A DNA stretch of 17,733 nt from Chloroflexota bacterium. GTDB taxonomy: Bacteria; Chloroflexota; Anaerolineae; Ardenticatenales; Ardenticatenaceae. Shown here piece after piece: positions 8,586 to 15,395 of this stretch. Each line of letters starts with the position of its first letter. Within the stretch, counting starts at the first letter, position 1. Below the pieces are notes generated by a model. The model did not search any database, was not told the origin of the DNA, and saw only the letters and a list, made by a program, of their open reading frames with translations. Both the position numbers and the translations under genes were made by a program. The stretch is from contig DOUV01000591.1 in assembly GCA_003520455.1 (NCBI GenBank), positions 1 through 17,733 of the forward strand, given 5' to 3'.

Positions 8586-9428
8586 ATGAAACAGACTCCT
8601 CGCCCTGCCCTCTCTGTCCTGCTGTTGTTCGTCGTCGTGGTCCTCAGTCTTGCCTCGATCCTCCCCCTGGCGGCGACGGCGGCGCCTGGGCGGACACATG
8701 GAGAGGACCTTCCGCCCACCGATACGCCCACGCCTACGCCCGACCCATGCACCACCCTGCCCCAACTCGAGGCCGAAGATGGTGTGATCACGCCCCCGAT
8801 GGAAATCGTCGCGGATGCCAGTGCCAGCGGTGGCCAGTACGTGCGCGTGCCGATATCGGCCACGAGCGGCACCGGTGCCGTTCGCTTGAGCTTCTCGGTA
8901 CCGGTGACACGCTGGTATTCATTCGACGCGCGCACGTGGGCTCCCGATCAGACGAGTAATAGCCTGCGCGTTCAGGTCGATGGCGGCCCAATGTTCAATT
9001 GGGGACTCATCCCGAGCAGTGGCTGGTTCACGCAGCAAGTTCGCCAGGAGTTCGACGGTGTCTACCGCGTGTATCTCCACCTCGGGCTACACACCATCAC
9101 GTTCTACGATGGTGAGAAGGATACCCGCCTGGACTGGGTCCAACCGCAATGCTCTCTCTCCCCCTCCCCCTCCCCCTCCCCGACGCCCACGCGGACGCCG
9201 ACCATGACCGCAACAGCGACAGCGACCGAGACGCCTACGCCGACCGACACAGCAATCCCGACCGTGGTCGCCAGCGAGACGCCGACGGCGACAATGACGC
9301 CCACTGCGACCGTCACGGAGACGGCAACCGAAACCCCAACCGCAACGGTCACCTCAACCGCCGTGGCCACCGAGATGCCGAAACTCTACATCCCGATTCT
9401 CCTCAAAGACTTCGCGATCTCGAACTGA
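8586..9428 (+). CDS. Secreted CBM6/CBM35-like protein with C-terminal YIPILLK motif
   Basis: A 280-residue exported protein. A signal peptide (hydrophobic core about 8-30, likely cut near ATAA, residues 30-33) precedes a short TPTPTP linker. A carbohydrate-binding-like domain follows at about residues 57-190: it begins LEAEDGVI and contains ASASGGQYVRVP and LHLGLHTITFYDGEKDTRLDWV, the pattern of CBM6/CBM35 beta-sandwiches, which bind sugars and lack catalysis. A Ser/Pro then Thr/Pro/Ala linker runs to about residue 263, and the protein ends KLYIPILLKDFAISN, a third copy of the motif seen in the two upstream proteins. AGGAG seven bases before the ATG fixes the start. The gap from the upstream gene is only 42 bp, so they are probably co-transcribed. 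Ligand unknown. Confidence 0.82.
   Translation: MKQTPRPALSVLLLFVVVVLSLASILPLAATAAPGRTHGEDLPPTDTPTPTPDPCTTLPQLEAEDGVITPPMEIVADASASGGQYVRVPISATSGTGAVRLSFSVPVTRWYSFDARTWAPDQTSNSLRVQVDGGPMFNWGLIPSSGWFTQQVRQEFDGVYRVYLHLGLHTITFYDGEKDTRLDWVQPQCSLSPSPSPSPTPTRTPTMTATATATETPTPTDTAIPTVVASETPTATMTPTATVTETATETPTATVTSTAVATEMPKLYIPILLKDFAISN
9160..9181 (-). repeat. TCCCCC hexamer repeat with G-quadruplex potential on the minus strand
   Basis: The + strand reads C5-T-C5-T-C5-T-C4, so the minus (template) strand has four G-runs of at least four bases split by single A loops. This is an ideal G-quadruplex pattern. It encodes the SPSPSPSP part of the linker in the CBM-like protein. Because the unit is six bases, gain or loss of a unit adds or removes one Ser-Pro pair without a frameshift. 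Confidence 0.85.
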
Positions 9429-9759
9429 GAGTCTTCCGCGCCCCTGGCAATCACCCATCAGCCGCCGGCCGAGCACTGCTGCTCCCGGCGGCTTGTCTCA
9501 TTTGGGGCCAATGCCGGGGCAAGCCCTGTTGCGGCACCCTGCTGATGCAATCTGAGAATTGCGAAGCACGTGCGCGCCGCACCTGCGAGGGTCGCGCTTT
9601 CGAAGTGGTCGCGCCGGACTCGCTATGCGCGCATGGCTTTTTGAAGAATTTGTCATGGCCCCTTTGATCCCGTTTCATGCACTGTTCATGGGCACAGCCT
9701 ATAGTAGGCGGCAGAACTGGAGCGTCGTTCCGACTGTCTGCTCAAAATTCGGAGTCCCC
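9429..9759 (+). other. Intergenic region before the phosphoglycosyl transferase
   Basis: This 331-bp stretch holds the terminator-like hairpin listed separately (9460-9493) and a possible -10 box TATAGT at 9700-9705, five of six matches to consensus. I see no convincing -35 at the right distance. Transcription from it would start near 9712. A TTG-started extension of the downstream frame covers 9559-9759, but it does not look like protein of this family. Confidence 0.45.
9460..9505 (+). terminator. Possible intrinsic terminator after the secreted-protein group
   Basis: AGCCGCCGG (9460-9468) pairs perfectly with CCGGCGGCT (9485-9493) around a 16-base loop and is followed by a mildly T-rich TGTCTCATTT. 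It lies 32 bp after the stop of the CBM-like gene. The tail is weak, so termination may be partial. Confidence 0.4.
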
Positions 9760-10497
9760 ATGGCCACTGAGCTGCGTCACGTGAACAGTGCGATGATATC
9801 CGCCGAGGCCCTCGATCGTGACTACTATTTTCTTAACGAGTGGGTCAAGCGGCTGATGGATGTGGCCGTCGCGGTGCTCTTGTTGCTTCTTCTGGCACCG
9901 GTCTTCGTCCTTATCGCGTGCGCCATTAAGCTGGACTCTCCCGGCCCGGTCATCTTCAAGCAAGAGCGGGTTGGACGCCGCCGTCGCCGAGCGGATGGAA
10001 CGCTGGAAGAGACATTCTTCACTTTCTATAAATTCCGATCGATGTATTCCAACAGCGACGATAGTATCCACCGGGCCTTCGTGAAGAAACTGATCGAGGA
10101 CGGATCTGAGCGGAAGCTGGCCAGCCTGAAACGCGACAATACGATCTACAAGATGGACGATGACCCTCGCATTACCCGTGTCGGCCGCTTCATCCGCAAA
10201 ACCAGCCTGGACGAGTTACCGCAACTCTGGAATGTCCTCGCCGGCCATATGAGCCTGGTGGGTCCCCGCCCGGCTTTGCCCTACGAGGTCGCGCTGTACA
10301 AGCCCTGGCACAAGCAGCGCCTCGACGTGATGCCCGGCATCACGGGCCTCTGGCAGGTCACGGCCCGGTCCAGCGTGCCCTTCGATGAGATCATCAAGTT
10401 AGACCTTGACTACGTTGAGCGCCAGTCGCTCTTGTTGGACCTCAAGATCCTGGCTCTGACACCGGTCGCCGTCATTAGTGGTCGGGGAGCGGCCTGA
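9760..10497 (+). CDS. Undecaprenyl-phosphate sugar phosphotransferase (monotopic PGT, bacterial sugar transferase family)
   Basis: The enzyme moves a sugar-1-phosphate from a nucleotide sugar to polyprenyl phosphate, the first membrane step of exopolysaccharide or O-antigen synthesis. The 245 residues match the short catalytic form of the family: a basic-flanked re-entrant helix ([20 protein letters not shown], about 31-50), the [16 protein letters not shown] motif, TFYKFRSM, and [25 protein letters not shown] holding the catalytic Asp-Glu dyad (D151, E152). [12 protein letters not shown] and the [17 protein letters not shown] end are also typical. The multi-pass N-terminal domain of WbaP/WcaJ proteins is absent. 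ATG 9760 has GGAG five bases upstream and gives the family length; a TTG at 9559 would add an implausible 67-residue leader. Sugar specificity cannot be read. Confidence 0.9.
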   Translation: MATELRHVNSAMISAEALDRDYYFLNEWVKRLMDVAVAVLLLLLLAPVFVLIACAIKLDSPGPVIFKQERVGRRRRRADGTLEETFFTFYKFRSMYSNSDDSIHRAFVKKLIEDGSERKLASLKRDNTIYKMDDDPRITRVGRFIRKTSLDELPQLWNVLAGHMSLVGPRPALPYEVALYKPWHKQRLDVMPGITGLWQVTARSSVPFDEIIKLDLDYVERQSLLLDLKILALTPVAVISGRGAA

Positions 10498-10545
10498 GCT
10501 TCAAGCCTCACGGCCTTTCCGGTCCGTATTCTGTAAGCCTCCTTT

Positions 10546-10565
10546 CATCTCTCATGTGAGGGATG
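10546..10565 (+). other. Small stem-loop after the phosphoglycosyl transferase gene
   Basis: CATCTCTC (10546-10553) can pair with GAGGGATG (10558-10565) around a four-base loop, with one G-T pair. It is 48 bp after the stop codon and 12 bp before the much stronger hairpin at 10578-10612. It may contribute to termination or transcript stability. Confidence 0.35.
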
Positions 10566-10577
10566 CGCCACCCACTG

Positions 10578-10612
10578 GCGAGGCGCCGGGCTCCCTCAGC
10601 CCGGCGCCTCGC
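10578..10612 (+). terminator. Strong 15-bp GC-rich hairpin, terminator-like but without a T-run
   Basis: GCGAGGCGCCGGGCT (10578-10592) pairs without a mismatch with its reverse complement at 10598-10612 around the loop CCCTC. It sits 80 bp after the phosphoglycosyl transferase stop and 96 bp before the oxidoreductase start. No T-tract follows on either strand, so it is either a non-canonical terminator or an mRNA-end stabilising stem. Confidence 0.5.
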
Positions 10613-10708
10613 GTGTCACCCGAGTGCGGCGATTTCATACCCACCTGCGGGTTGAGCAGTCTATTGCTACGCTGACTCGCTGCCCTCAACCGCAAGGAGT
10701 ACACGACG

Positions 10709-11797
10709 ATGTCGTCTGACGTCAAGATTGGGGTGATCGGTGCTGGCTACTGGGGACCGAAGTTGATCCGCAACTTCAATGAGATCCCCGGGGCCCAAGT
10801 CAGTCGGGTCGCAGACCTGCGTCATGACCGCCTCGCCCACGTACGGAAGCTCTATCCGGGCACGCAAACCACAGGGGACTACCGTGAAGTGCTGGACGAC
10901 CCGACCATTCGCGGCCTTGTGGTGGCTACACCCGTGAGCACGCACTACTGCTTTGCGCGTGAGGCCATTGTGGCCGGCAAGCACGTGCTCGTGGAGAAGC
11001 CTCTGACAGCGAGCAGCAGCGAGGCCGGTGAACTGATCGAACTGGCGGCGGCACACGGTGTCCAACTGATGGTTGGACACACCTTCGAGTACAATCCGGC
11101 GGTCGAGTACCTGAAACAACTGATTCAGAGTGGTGCGCTCGGTCAGATCTACTACATCAGCGCGACCCGTGTGAATCTTGGCATCTTTCAGCAGGACATT
11201 AACGTCGTCTGGGACCTGGCGCCTCACGATATCTCGATCCTGCTCTTCTTGCTGGAGATGTTCCCCGAAACCGTGAGCGCCCGCGGTGGTGCCTACGTCC
11301 AGCCGGGCATTCACGATGTTGCGTACGTTACGCTCAACTTTCCAAACGGGGTCCTGGCCGATATTCGCGTCTCGTGGCTCGACCCGCAGAAGCAGCGTCA
11401 GATTACGGTCGTCGGGAGCCGCAAGATGGTGGTCTACGATGACGTGGACCCCAACGAGAAGATTCGCATCTTCGACAAAGGGGTCGAGGTCCCGCCCTAC
11501 AGTGATACGATGGAGGAGTTTCGCCTTTCTTATCGCTACGGCGATATCATCACCCCCCACATCGCACTCAAGGAGCCGCTGCGGGTCGAGTGTGAACACT
11601 TCCTGCAAGCGATTACCGAGGGGCGCCGCCCGCGTTCAGACGGCTGCGACGGCCTGCGCGTCGTTCGGATTCTCGAGGCCGCCCAGAAGAGCCTGCTCAA
11701 CAGTGGCCACCGCGAGCCGGTGTGCTTTGGACGGTCTGATCATCTTCGGCCATCTGAGCTGAAGGGTAGTGATCGCCCCGGCTCGATCGAGGAATGA
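10709..11797 (+). CDS. Gfo/Idh/MocA-family NAD(P)-dependent sugar dehydrogenase
   Basis: The 362-residue product has the N-terminal Rossmann fold (IGVIGAGYWGPKLIRNF, glycines 11, 13 and 16), the cofactor-binding E96-K97-P98 in HVLVEKPL, and the catalytic-side motif WDLAPHDIS (D169, H173). In this family such enzymes oxidise a sugar C3 hydroxyl, as in WlbA/WbpB (UDP-GlcNAcA) or GnnA (UDP-GlcNAc). The gene directly after it encodes a beta-helix acyltransferase, the pairing found in diacetamido-sugar pathways, so a nucleotide-sugar 3-dehydrogenase is the best guess. The aminotransferase such a pathway needs is not in this window. AAGGAG nine bases upstream supports the ATG. Six bases separate it from the next gene, so the two form an operon. 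The exact substrate is inference. Confidence 0.87.
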   Translation: MSSDVKIGVIGAGYWGPKLIRNFNEIPGAQVSRVADLRHDRLAHVRKLYPGTQTTGDYREVLDDPTIRGLVVATPVSTHYCFAREAIVAGKHVLVEKPLTASSSEAGELIELAAAHGVQLMVGHTFEYNPAVEYLKQLIQSGALGQIYYISATRVNLGIFQQDINVVWDLAPHDISILLFLLEMFPETVSARGGAYVQPGIHDVAYVTLNFPNGVLADIRVSWLDPQKQRQITVVGSRKMVVYDDVDPNEKIRIFDKGVEVPPYSDTMEEFRLSYRYGDIITPHIALKEPLRVECEHFLQAITEGRRPRSDGCDGLRVVRILEAAQKSLLNSGHREPVCFGRSDHLRPSELKGSDRPGSIEE

Positions 11798-11803
11798 GAC
11801 GCT

Positions 11804-12460
11804 ATGACCTACCATGTGCTGGCCCCCCAGTACCTCTTGCTCGCTGAGGGATCTCAGATTGACCCTGGTGTGTTCCTGGCCTATCCGACCGGCCGCCAGA
11901 TTGAGGATCACACGCTCGTCATCGGGGCGAATACTCTATTGCGCACCGGTACAGTGGTCTACGTCGGCTCCCATATTGGGGCCGACTTCCAGACGGGGCA
12001 TAACGTCGTGATTCGAGAGCAGAACCGGATCGGCGATCACGTTCGTATTTGGAATAATACAACGGTTGATTACGGGTGTACGATCGGTAATCACGTAAAG
12101 ATTCACACAAACGTCTATCTTGCCCAGTTTACGACGATTGAGGACGATGTCTTTCTTGCTCCCGGCGTTACGATCACCAACGATCCTCACCCCGGCTGTG
12201 CCTTCTCACAACCCTGCATGCGGGGACCCACCATCAAGCGTGGTGCCCAGATCGGCGGCGGCGTCACCATTTTGCCTTACGTCACGATTGGTGAAGGCAG
12301 CCTGGTTGGTGCCGCCAGCGTCGTCACCCAGGATATTCCTCCAGGGGTGGTAGCCTACGGAAACCCCGCGCGCGTCCACGGCCCGGTCACAGAGCTCACG
12401 TGCTTTACCGGACTCACCGATCGCCCGTATCCGATTCCTCCGGCAGTTCCTCTCCGCTAA
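11804..12460 (+). CDS. Left-handed beta-helix (hexapeptide) acyltransferase, WbpD/WlbB-like
   Basis: The 218-residue product is built of hexapeptide repeats of the [LIV]-G-x(4) type, for example [71 protein letters not shown], ending in the familiar [10 protein letters not shown]. The TNDPHPG stretch and the nearby Cys/Met region form the inserted loop of nucleotide-sugar N-acetyltransferases such as WbpD, WlbB and FdtC, which use acetyl-CoA to acetylate a sugar amine. Such proteins act as cytoplasmic trimers. It follows the sugar dehydrogenase by 6 bp with GAGGA upstream, so the two likely work in one acetamido-sugar pathway. Exact substrate is inferred from context only; a serine or other O-acetyltransferase is less likely. 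Confidence 0.85.
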   Translation: MTYHVLAPQYLLLAEGSQIDPGVFLAYPTGRQIEDHTLVIGANTLLRTGTVVYVGSHIGADFQTGHNVVIREQNRIGDHVRIWNNTTVDYGCTIGNHVKIHTNVYLAQFTTIEDDVFLAPGVTITNDPHPGCAFSQPCMRGPTIKRGAQIGGGVTILPYVTIGEGSLVGAASVVTQDIPPGVVAYGNPARVHGPVTELTCFTGLTDRPYPIPPAVPLR

Positions 12461-13142
12461 GTCCAGAATCTTGCAGTTGTGGAATTGCGGGTCTTGCCGC
12501 CTCGGACGTTCCAGACGTTGTGCGCTGGAGCGGCGGGACGGCGGACCGGATGACGGGACGAGTAGCGATAGCAAGTGGCGAGTTCTTCCTTTCGCCCGGT
12601 CACACCGTTGCGCAAGGCGCACCCTGTATGGCGTCTCCCGTCGTGGTAGTTCTTTTTTCCTAGTTGCCGCCGAGAGGCTTCTTTTTTTGGTCTATTTATA
12701 TTACAATTCTGCAACCGAATAATGGAAAACTTCTTGGGACGCCGCTGGGTTACGGACCAGGCCACCAATTCGCCTCTGTCGCTGCTGTGAGGATTCGCGG
12801 CAGGAATCTTCCCATCCAATCACTGCGGGCTGTGGCTATGGCATCATAGCGACAATTGCGGCAATCGGGTTGACCATGATAGAGCCAGGCCGGTATCAGA
12901 CCGGTGCGCGATTGTGCATCGCCGGTCCTTGAGTGCCGGACAGCAGGTTGCACGTTGGATCGACTCCTCCAACGAGATGCCGGTCTGCCAGTCGTCCGAA
13001 GTCTGCCGCCGCAGCGTTGATGGCACAATGCGGCTCTTCGCTCGGGGAGGCCCGCAGACAGCGGTCCAAAGATTTCGGATGTCTGGCCCGCTTCACAGTC
13101 TCGTTGGAGTGCTAGCACTCTGGCGTACCACGAGGAGCAGAG
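12461..13142 (+). other. 682-bp non-coding stretch with an AT-rich island
   Basis: I see no convincing gene. Short frames on both strands lack domains, signal peptides or credible ribosome sites. The stretch at about 12650-12735 is clearly AT-richer than the rest (T6 at 12653-12658, T7 at 12682-12688). It contains TACAAT at 12702-12707, a five-of-six -10 match, but I find no paired -35. No strong hairpin precedes the T-runs, so a terminator for the acyltransferase gene is not evident. The last 40 bp carry the palindrome listed separately. The region could hold a promoter, an unseen small RNA or a decayed gene. Confidence 0.5.
13107..13120. promoter_or_regulatory. Perfect 14-bp palindrome just upstream of the DNRLRE-protein operon
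   Basis: GAGTGCTAGCACTC is an exact palindrome ending 22 bp before ATG 13143. TTCACA at 13092-13097 resembles a -35 box (five of six matches), and the palindrome lies where the -10 would be, though TAGCAC at 13113-13118 is a poor -10 and the 15-bp spacer is short. The position suggests an operator for a dimeric repressor. The half-sites are those of CIRCE, but in the opposite order and without its spacer. Confidence 0.4.
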
Positions 13143-14771
13143 ATGGTACGAGGTGTCGTCGGAAAATGGATTGCACTGGCAGCGGTTCTTGTGAGTTTCG
13201 TGCTCCTGGTCGCAAATAAGGTCCTTGTGCCTCCTGTCGCACAATCTCAGGGGGAGAGTGGCATCTTTGAACTGCGTCAAGGCGTTCTGAGCGGTACAGA
13301 CGGCTCGCCGGGGCGTCTCTACAACGGGAGCATTGATACCTACATCGATCGCTGGTTTCTGCCGAATAAGCCTCACGGAAATGATGAGACCCTCGCCCTG
13401 CGTGCCCCGGACATTCGCTCGATCCTCATCCGCTATCGTGAACTTCCCCCGCTGCCACCTGGCACCCAAGTTCAGCAGGCCACGCTCGAGTTCTTCAGTA
13501 TCGCGCCAGCGCCCAACAATCTCAGCATTCGCACGACGCTCTTGCTCCATGAGTGGGATCCGGAAACTGCGGATTGGCACAGCGCTGCCAAAGAGCAGCC
13601 ATGGGGCCAGGCCGGTGCCAGTGGCACCGAAGACGTAGGCGACCAGGCCGTGGGTATCGTCACGGTCCCTGCGCGGCAGCCGTCCGTTCAACTCGATGTG
13701 AGTGAGGCCGTGCGTCTCTGGTATGAGAGCCCAGGGACGAATTATGGCCTGCTCATCAGCGCCTTCGGATCAGTTGCGACAGAGTACCGCTTTATATCCA
13801 ACGATTCGCGCCTGCTCGATTTGCGCCCGCGGCTGACCATCGTGTACGGCCCGCCCATCCCCACGCCGACGCGGACCGCTACACCCACCGCAATCCCGAC
13901 AAAGACTCCCCTGCCACCCCGCAGCTACGGTCACTACATGGATCAATTCCAGCAAGGACGAGCCGGGTACGATGGAACGAGTGATACTTTTATCACAGCG
14001 TGGGGTCCTGTCGGCGTTCCAAATGGTGCGAGCGCTCGCCTCGAAGTCCGCCAGGGGAATATCAAGAACACCCTGATTCGCTTCGAATTGCCCCAGTTTT
14101 CACCCGGGGCCGTGCTGAGCAAGGCAACCCTGGTTCTTGACGTCGCCACGTGCGGGAACTGTAATCCGATGTCTGCTCAGGTATACGAGGTGCTGCGCCC
14201 GTGGGATGCGAGCAAAGCCACGTTTCAATTGACGGGATTGGGTATTGAACAGTGGGGCAGAGCCGGCGCCACGGCGCCCGGCATTGATCGTGCCGAGAGC
14301 CCTGTGACCGTTGTGCTTCTGCCTCGTCAGTTTGATAGTTCAGGTGTTGCCCCAGTCGAACTCGACATCACCCCGTTGGTTCGCAAGTGGTTGGTGTCGC
14401 CTGACACGAACCACGGCCTCCTCATCAGCGGCGGCGGTGATGTCTCGGTCGAGTACTCATTCGTCTCCTCAGAAGATGTTGTGATCGAGCGACGACCGCT
14501 CCTTCGGATTGAGTCGGAGATTCCAACCCCGATGCCCACAGAGATACCGACCGGGACTCCCACCGGCTCGCCGACGCCGAGAAGCACACCAACGCTGACC
14601 AGCACACCAACAGACATACCGACGCTGCCTTCAACCGTGACGCCGACACCACCGCCCGAGTCAGCGTTACGGGAACGTCTCCAACGGATCGATCAGCGCA
14701 ACAACCTTTTTGCGCTGATCTTCCGTGAGATGCTGGCTGCCGTCGCGGCATACCGGGATGAGGCCCCCTGA
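13143..14771 (+). CDS. Exported protein with two DNRLRE-type domains
   Basis: The 542-residue product has an N-terminal hydrophobic segment (WIALAAVLVSFVLLVA, 9-24) as signal or anchor. Two DNRLRE-like beta-sandwich domains follow, at about residues 45-235 and 260-455. Each shows the family order: a DTYI or DTFI start, an IRF or IRYRELP strand, a PWDASKA- or EWDPETADW-type segment, a WGQAGA/WGRAGA segment, an LDxxxxVxxW helix, GLLISA/GLLISG, and an RPxLxI end strand. Such domains occur in secreted proteins that bind polysaccharide; CBM96 is a related alginate-binding group. TPT-type linkers join and follow them. Residues 506-542 form a predicted helix whose last 27 residues resemble the end of the next gene's product. 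GAGGAG five bases before the ATG fixes the start. I see no catalytic domain. Confidence 0.82.
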   Translation: MVRGVVGKWIALAAVLVSFVLLVANKVLVPPVAQSQGESGIFELRQGVLSGTDGSPGRLYNGSIDTYIDRWFLPNKPHGNDETLALRAPDIRSILIRYRELPPLPPGTQVQQATLEFFSIAPAPNNLSIRTTLLLHEWDPETADWHSAAKEQPWGQAGASGTEDVGDQAVGIVTVPARQPSVQLDVSEAVRLWYESPGTNYGLLISAFGSVATEYRFISNDSRLLDLRPRLTIVYGPPIPTPTRTATPTAIPTKTPLPPRSYGHYMDQFQQGRAGYDGTSDTFITAWGPVGVPNGASARLEVRQGNIKNTLIRFELPQFSPGAVLSKATLVLDVATCGNCNPMSAQVYEVLRPWDASKATFQLTGLGIEQWGRAGATAPGIDRAESPVTVVLLPRQFDSSGVAPVELDITPLVRKWLVSPDTNHGLLISGGGDVSVEYSFVSSEDVVIERRPLLRIESEIPTPMPTEIPTGTPTGSPTPRSTPTLTSTPTDIPTLPSTVTPTPPPESALRERLQRIDQRNNLFALIFREMLAAVAAYRDEAP

Positions 14772-14775
14772 GCAC

Positions 14776-15156
14776 ATGAACCGAAATCTCCTTCTTATCA
14801 TGGCGATGCTTCTTGCCGGCTGGCGTCTGGGCATAGAGTCTGCGCCGGCTCGAACGATGCCGGCCTTGTCTCGAGCCACAGCAGCTGCACCGGTGGCTTC
14901 GGTCTCGCCGCCTGGAGCGACGCCCCCGCCGGGCGCTGCTACTCCCTCCGGGGCTGCTCCAACAGTCATGCCGGACTCCTCTCTCAAGCCGCCGGCCGCT
15001 CTTGGCCCGGCGGATGTGCCCACTCCAACTGATGAGGAACTCGAGGCCGTTGCCGAATTGATTGTCCACATTGATGGGCAGCAGGAGGGGCTCGAGGACA
15101 TTTTCAAGAACATGCAGGGCGTCTTGCAACAGTTCCGTGAAGAGGTGAAACCATGA
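14776..15156 (+). CDS. Small secreted Pro/Ala-rich protein with C-terminal helix
   Basis: A 126-residue protein in three parts. A signal peptide (MNRNLLLIMAMLLAGW, probably cut around residue 22) is followed by a Pro/Ala/Thr-rich disordered middle (about 25-80) and a charged, probably helical end (about 85-126). Residues 99-126 align with residues 516-542 of the protein encoded just upstream, sharing I-D, I-F, M and R-x-E at equal spacing and a final Pro. The start is 4 bp after the upstream stop, with only a distant GAGG, so translation is probably coupled; ATG 14725 is an alternative but would bury the signal peptide. I do not recognise a family. It may be a small partner of its neighbour. 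Confidence 0.7.
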   Translation: MNRNLLLIMAMLLAGWRLGIESAPARTMPALSRATAAAPVASVSPPGATPPPGAATPSGAAPTVMPDSSLKPPAALGPADVPTPTDEELEAVAELIVHIDGQQEGLEDIFKNMQGVLQQFREEVKP

Positions 15157-15395
15157 GAAACCCGCCTCTCACACGACGCGTTCGTCTGCGTGGGACACCC
15201 TCGCACACCGGGCGAGCAAGGTCCTCTCCCGATTGCTTGGGGACGACCGAGGCACATTGCCACCCCGTCACGCACTCTCCGATGCGGACGGTTGCCCATG
15301 CCAACTGGAGCGACAAAGAAATCCCTCGTCGAGCGGGACAGCCTGTTCGGTACGATGTGGGCCACACCGCTGTCATTCGTCGGAGCAAGCAATGA
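15153..15395 (+). CDS. Doubtful 80-residue reading frame between secreted-protein genes
   Basis: The frame begins inside the upstream stop (ATGA at 15153-15156) and ends inside the downstream start (ATGA at 15392-15395), with AGAGGTG seven bases before its ATG. This arrangement fits a translationally coupled gene. Against it, the 80 residues are Arg-rich, have no signal peptide unlike all neighbours, show no recognisable motif, and third-position GC is only moderate for this genome. The Shine-Dalgarno sequence also lies in codons for the conserved tail of the previous protein, so it may be accidental. If not a gene, the 236 bp between neighbours are a plain spacer. I assign no function. Confidence 0.35.
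   Translation: MRNPPLTRRVRLRGTPSHTGRARSSPDCLGTTEAHCHPVTHSPMRTVAHANWSDKEIPRRAGQPVRYDVGHTAVIRRSKQ

Noticed and set aside
9559..9759. TTG start giving the phosphoglycosyl transferase 67 more residues
   Set aside because: The extra residues lack a membrane segment or similarity, and ATG 9760 has GGAG at proper spacing and yields the usual family length.
13107..13120. CIRCE element (HrcA operator)
   Set aside because: The half-sites match in letters, but their order is reversed and the nine-base spacer is absent. No chaperone gene is nearby.
12750..13691. Minus-strand frame of 313 codons partly in the gene-free stretch
   Set aside because: Half of it is antisense to the DNRLRE gene, and the part in the gene-free stretch shows no recognisable motif. 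I considered a decayed gene but see no support.
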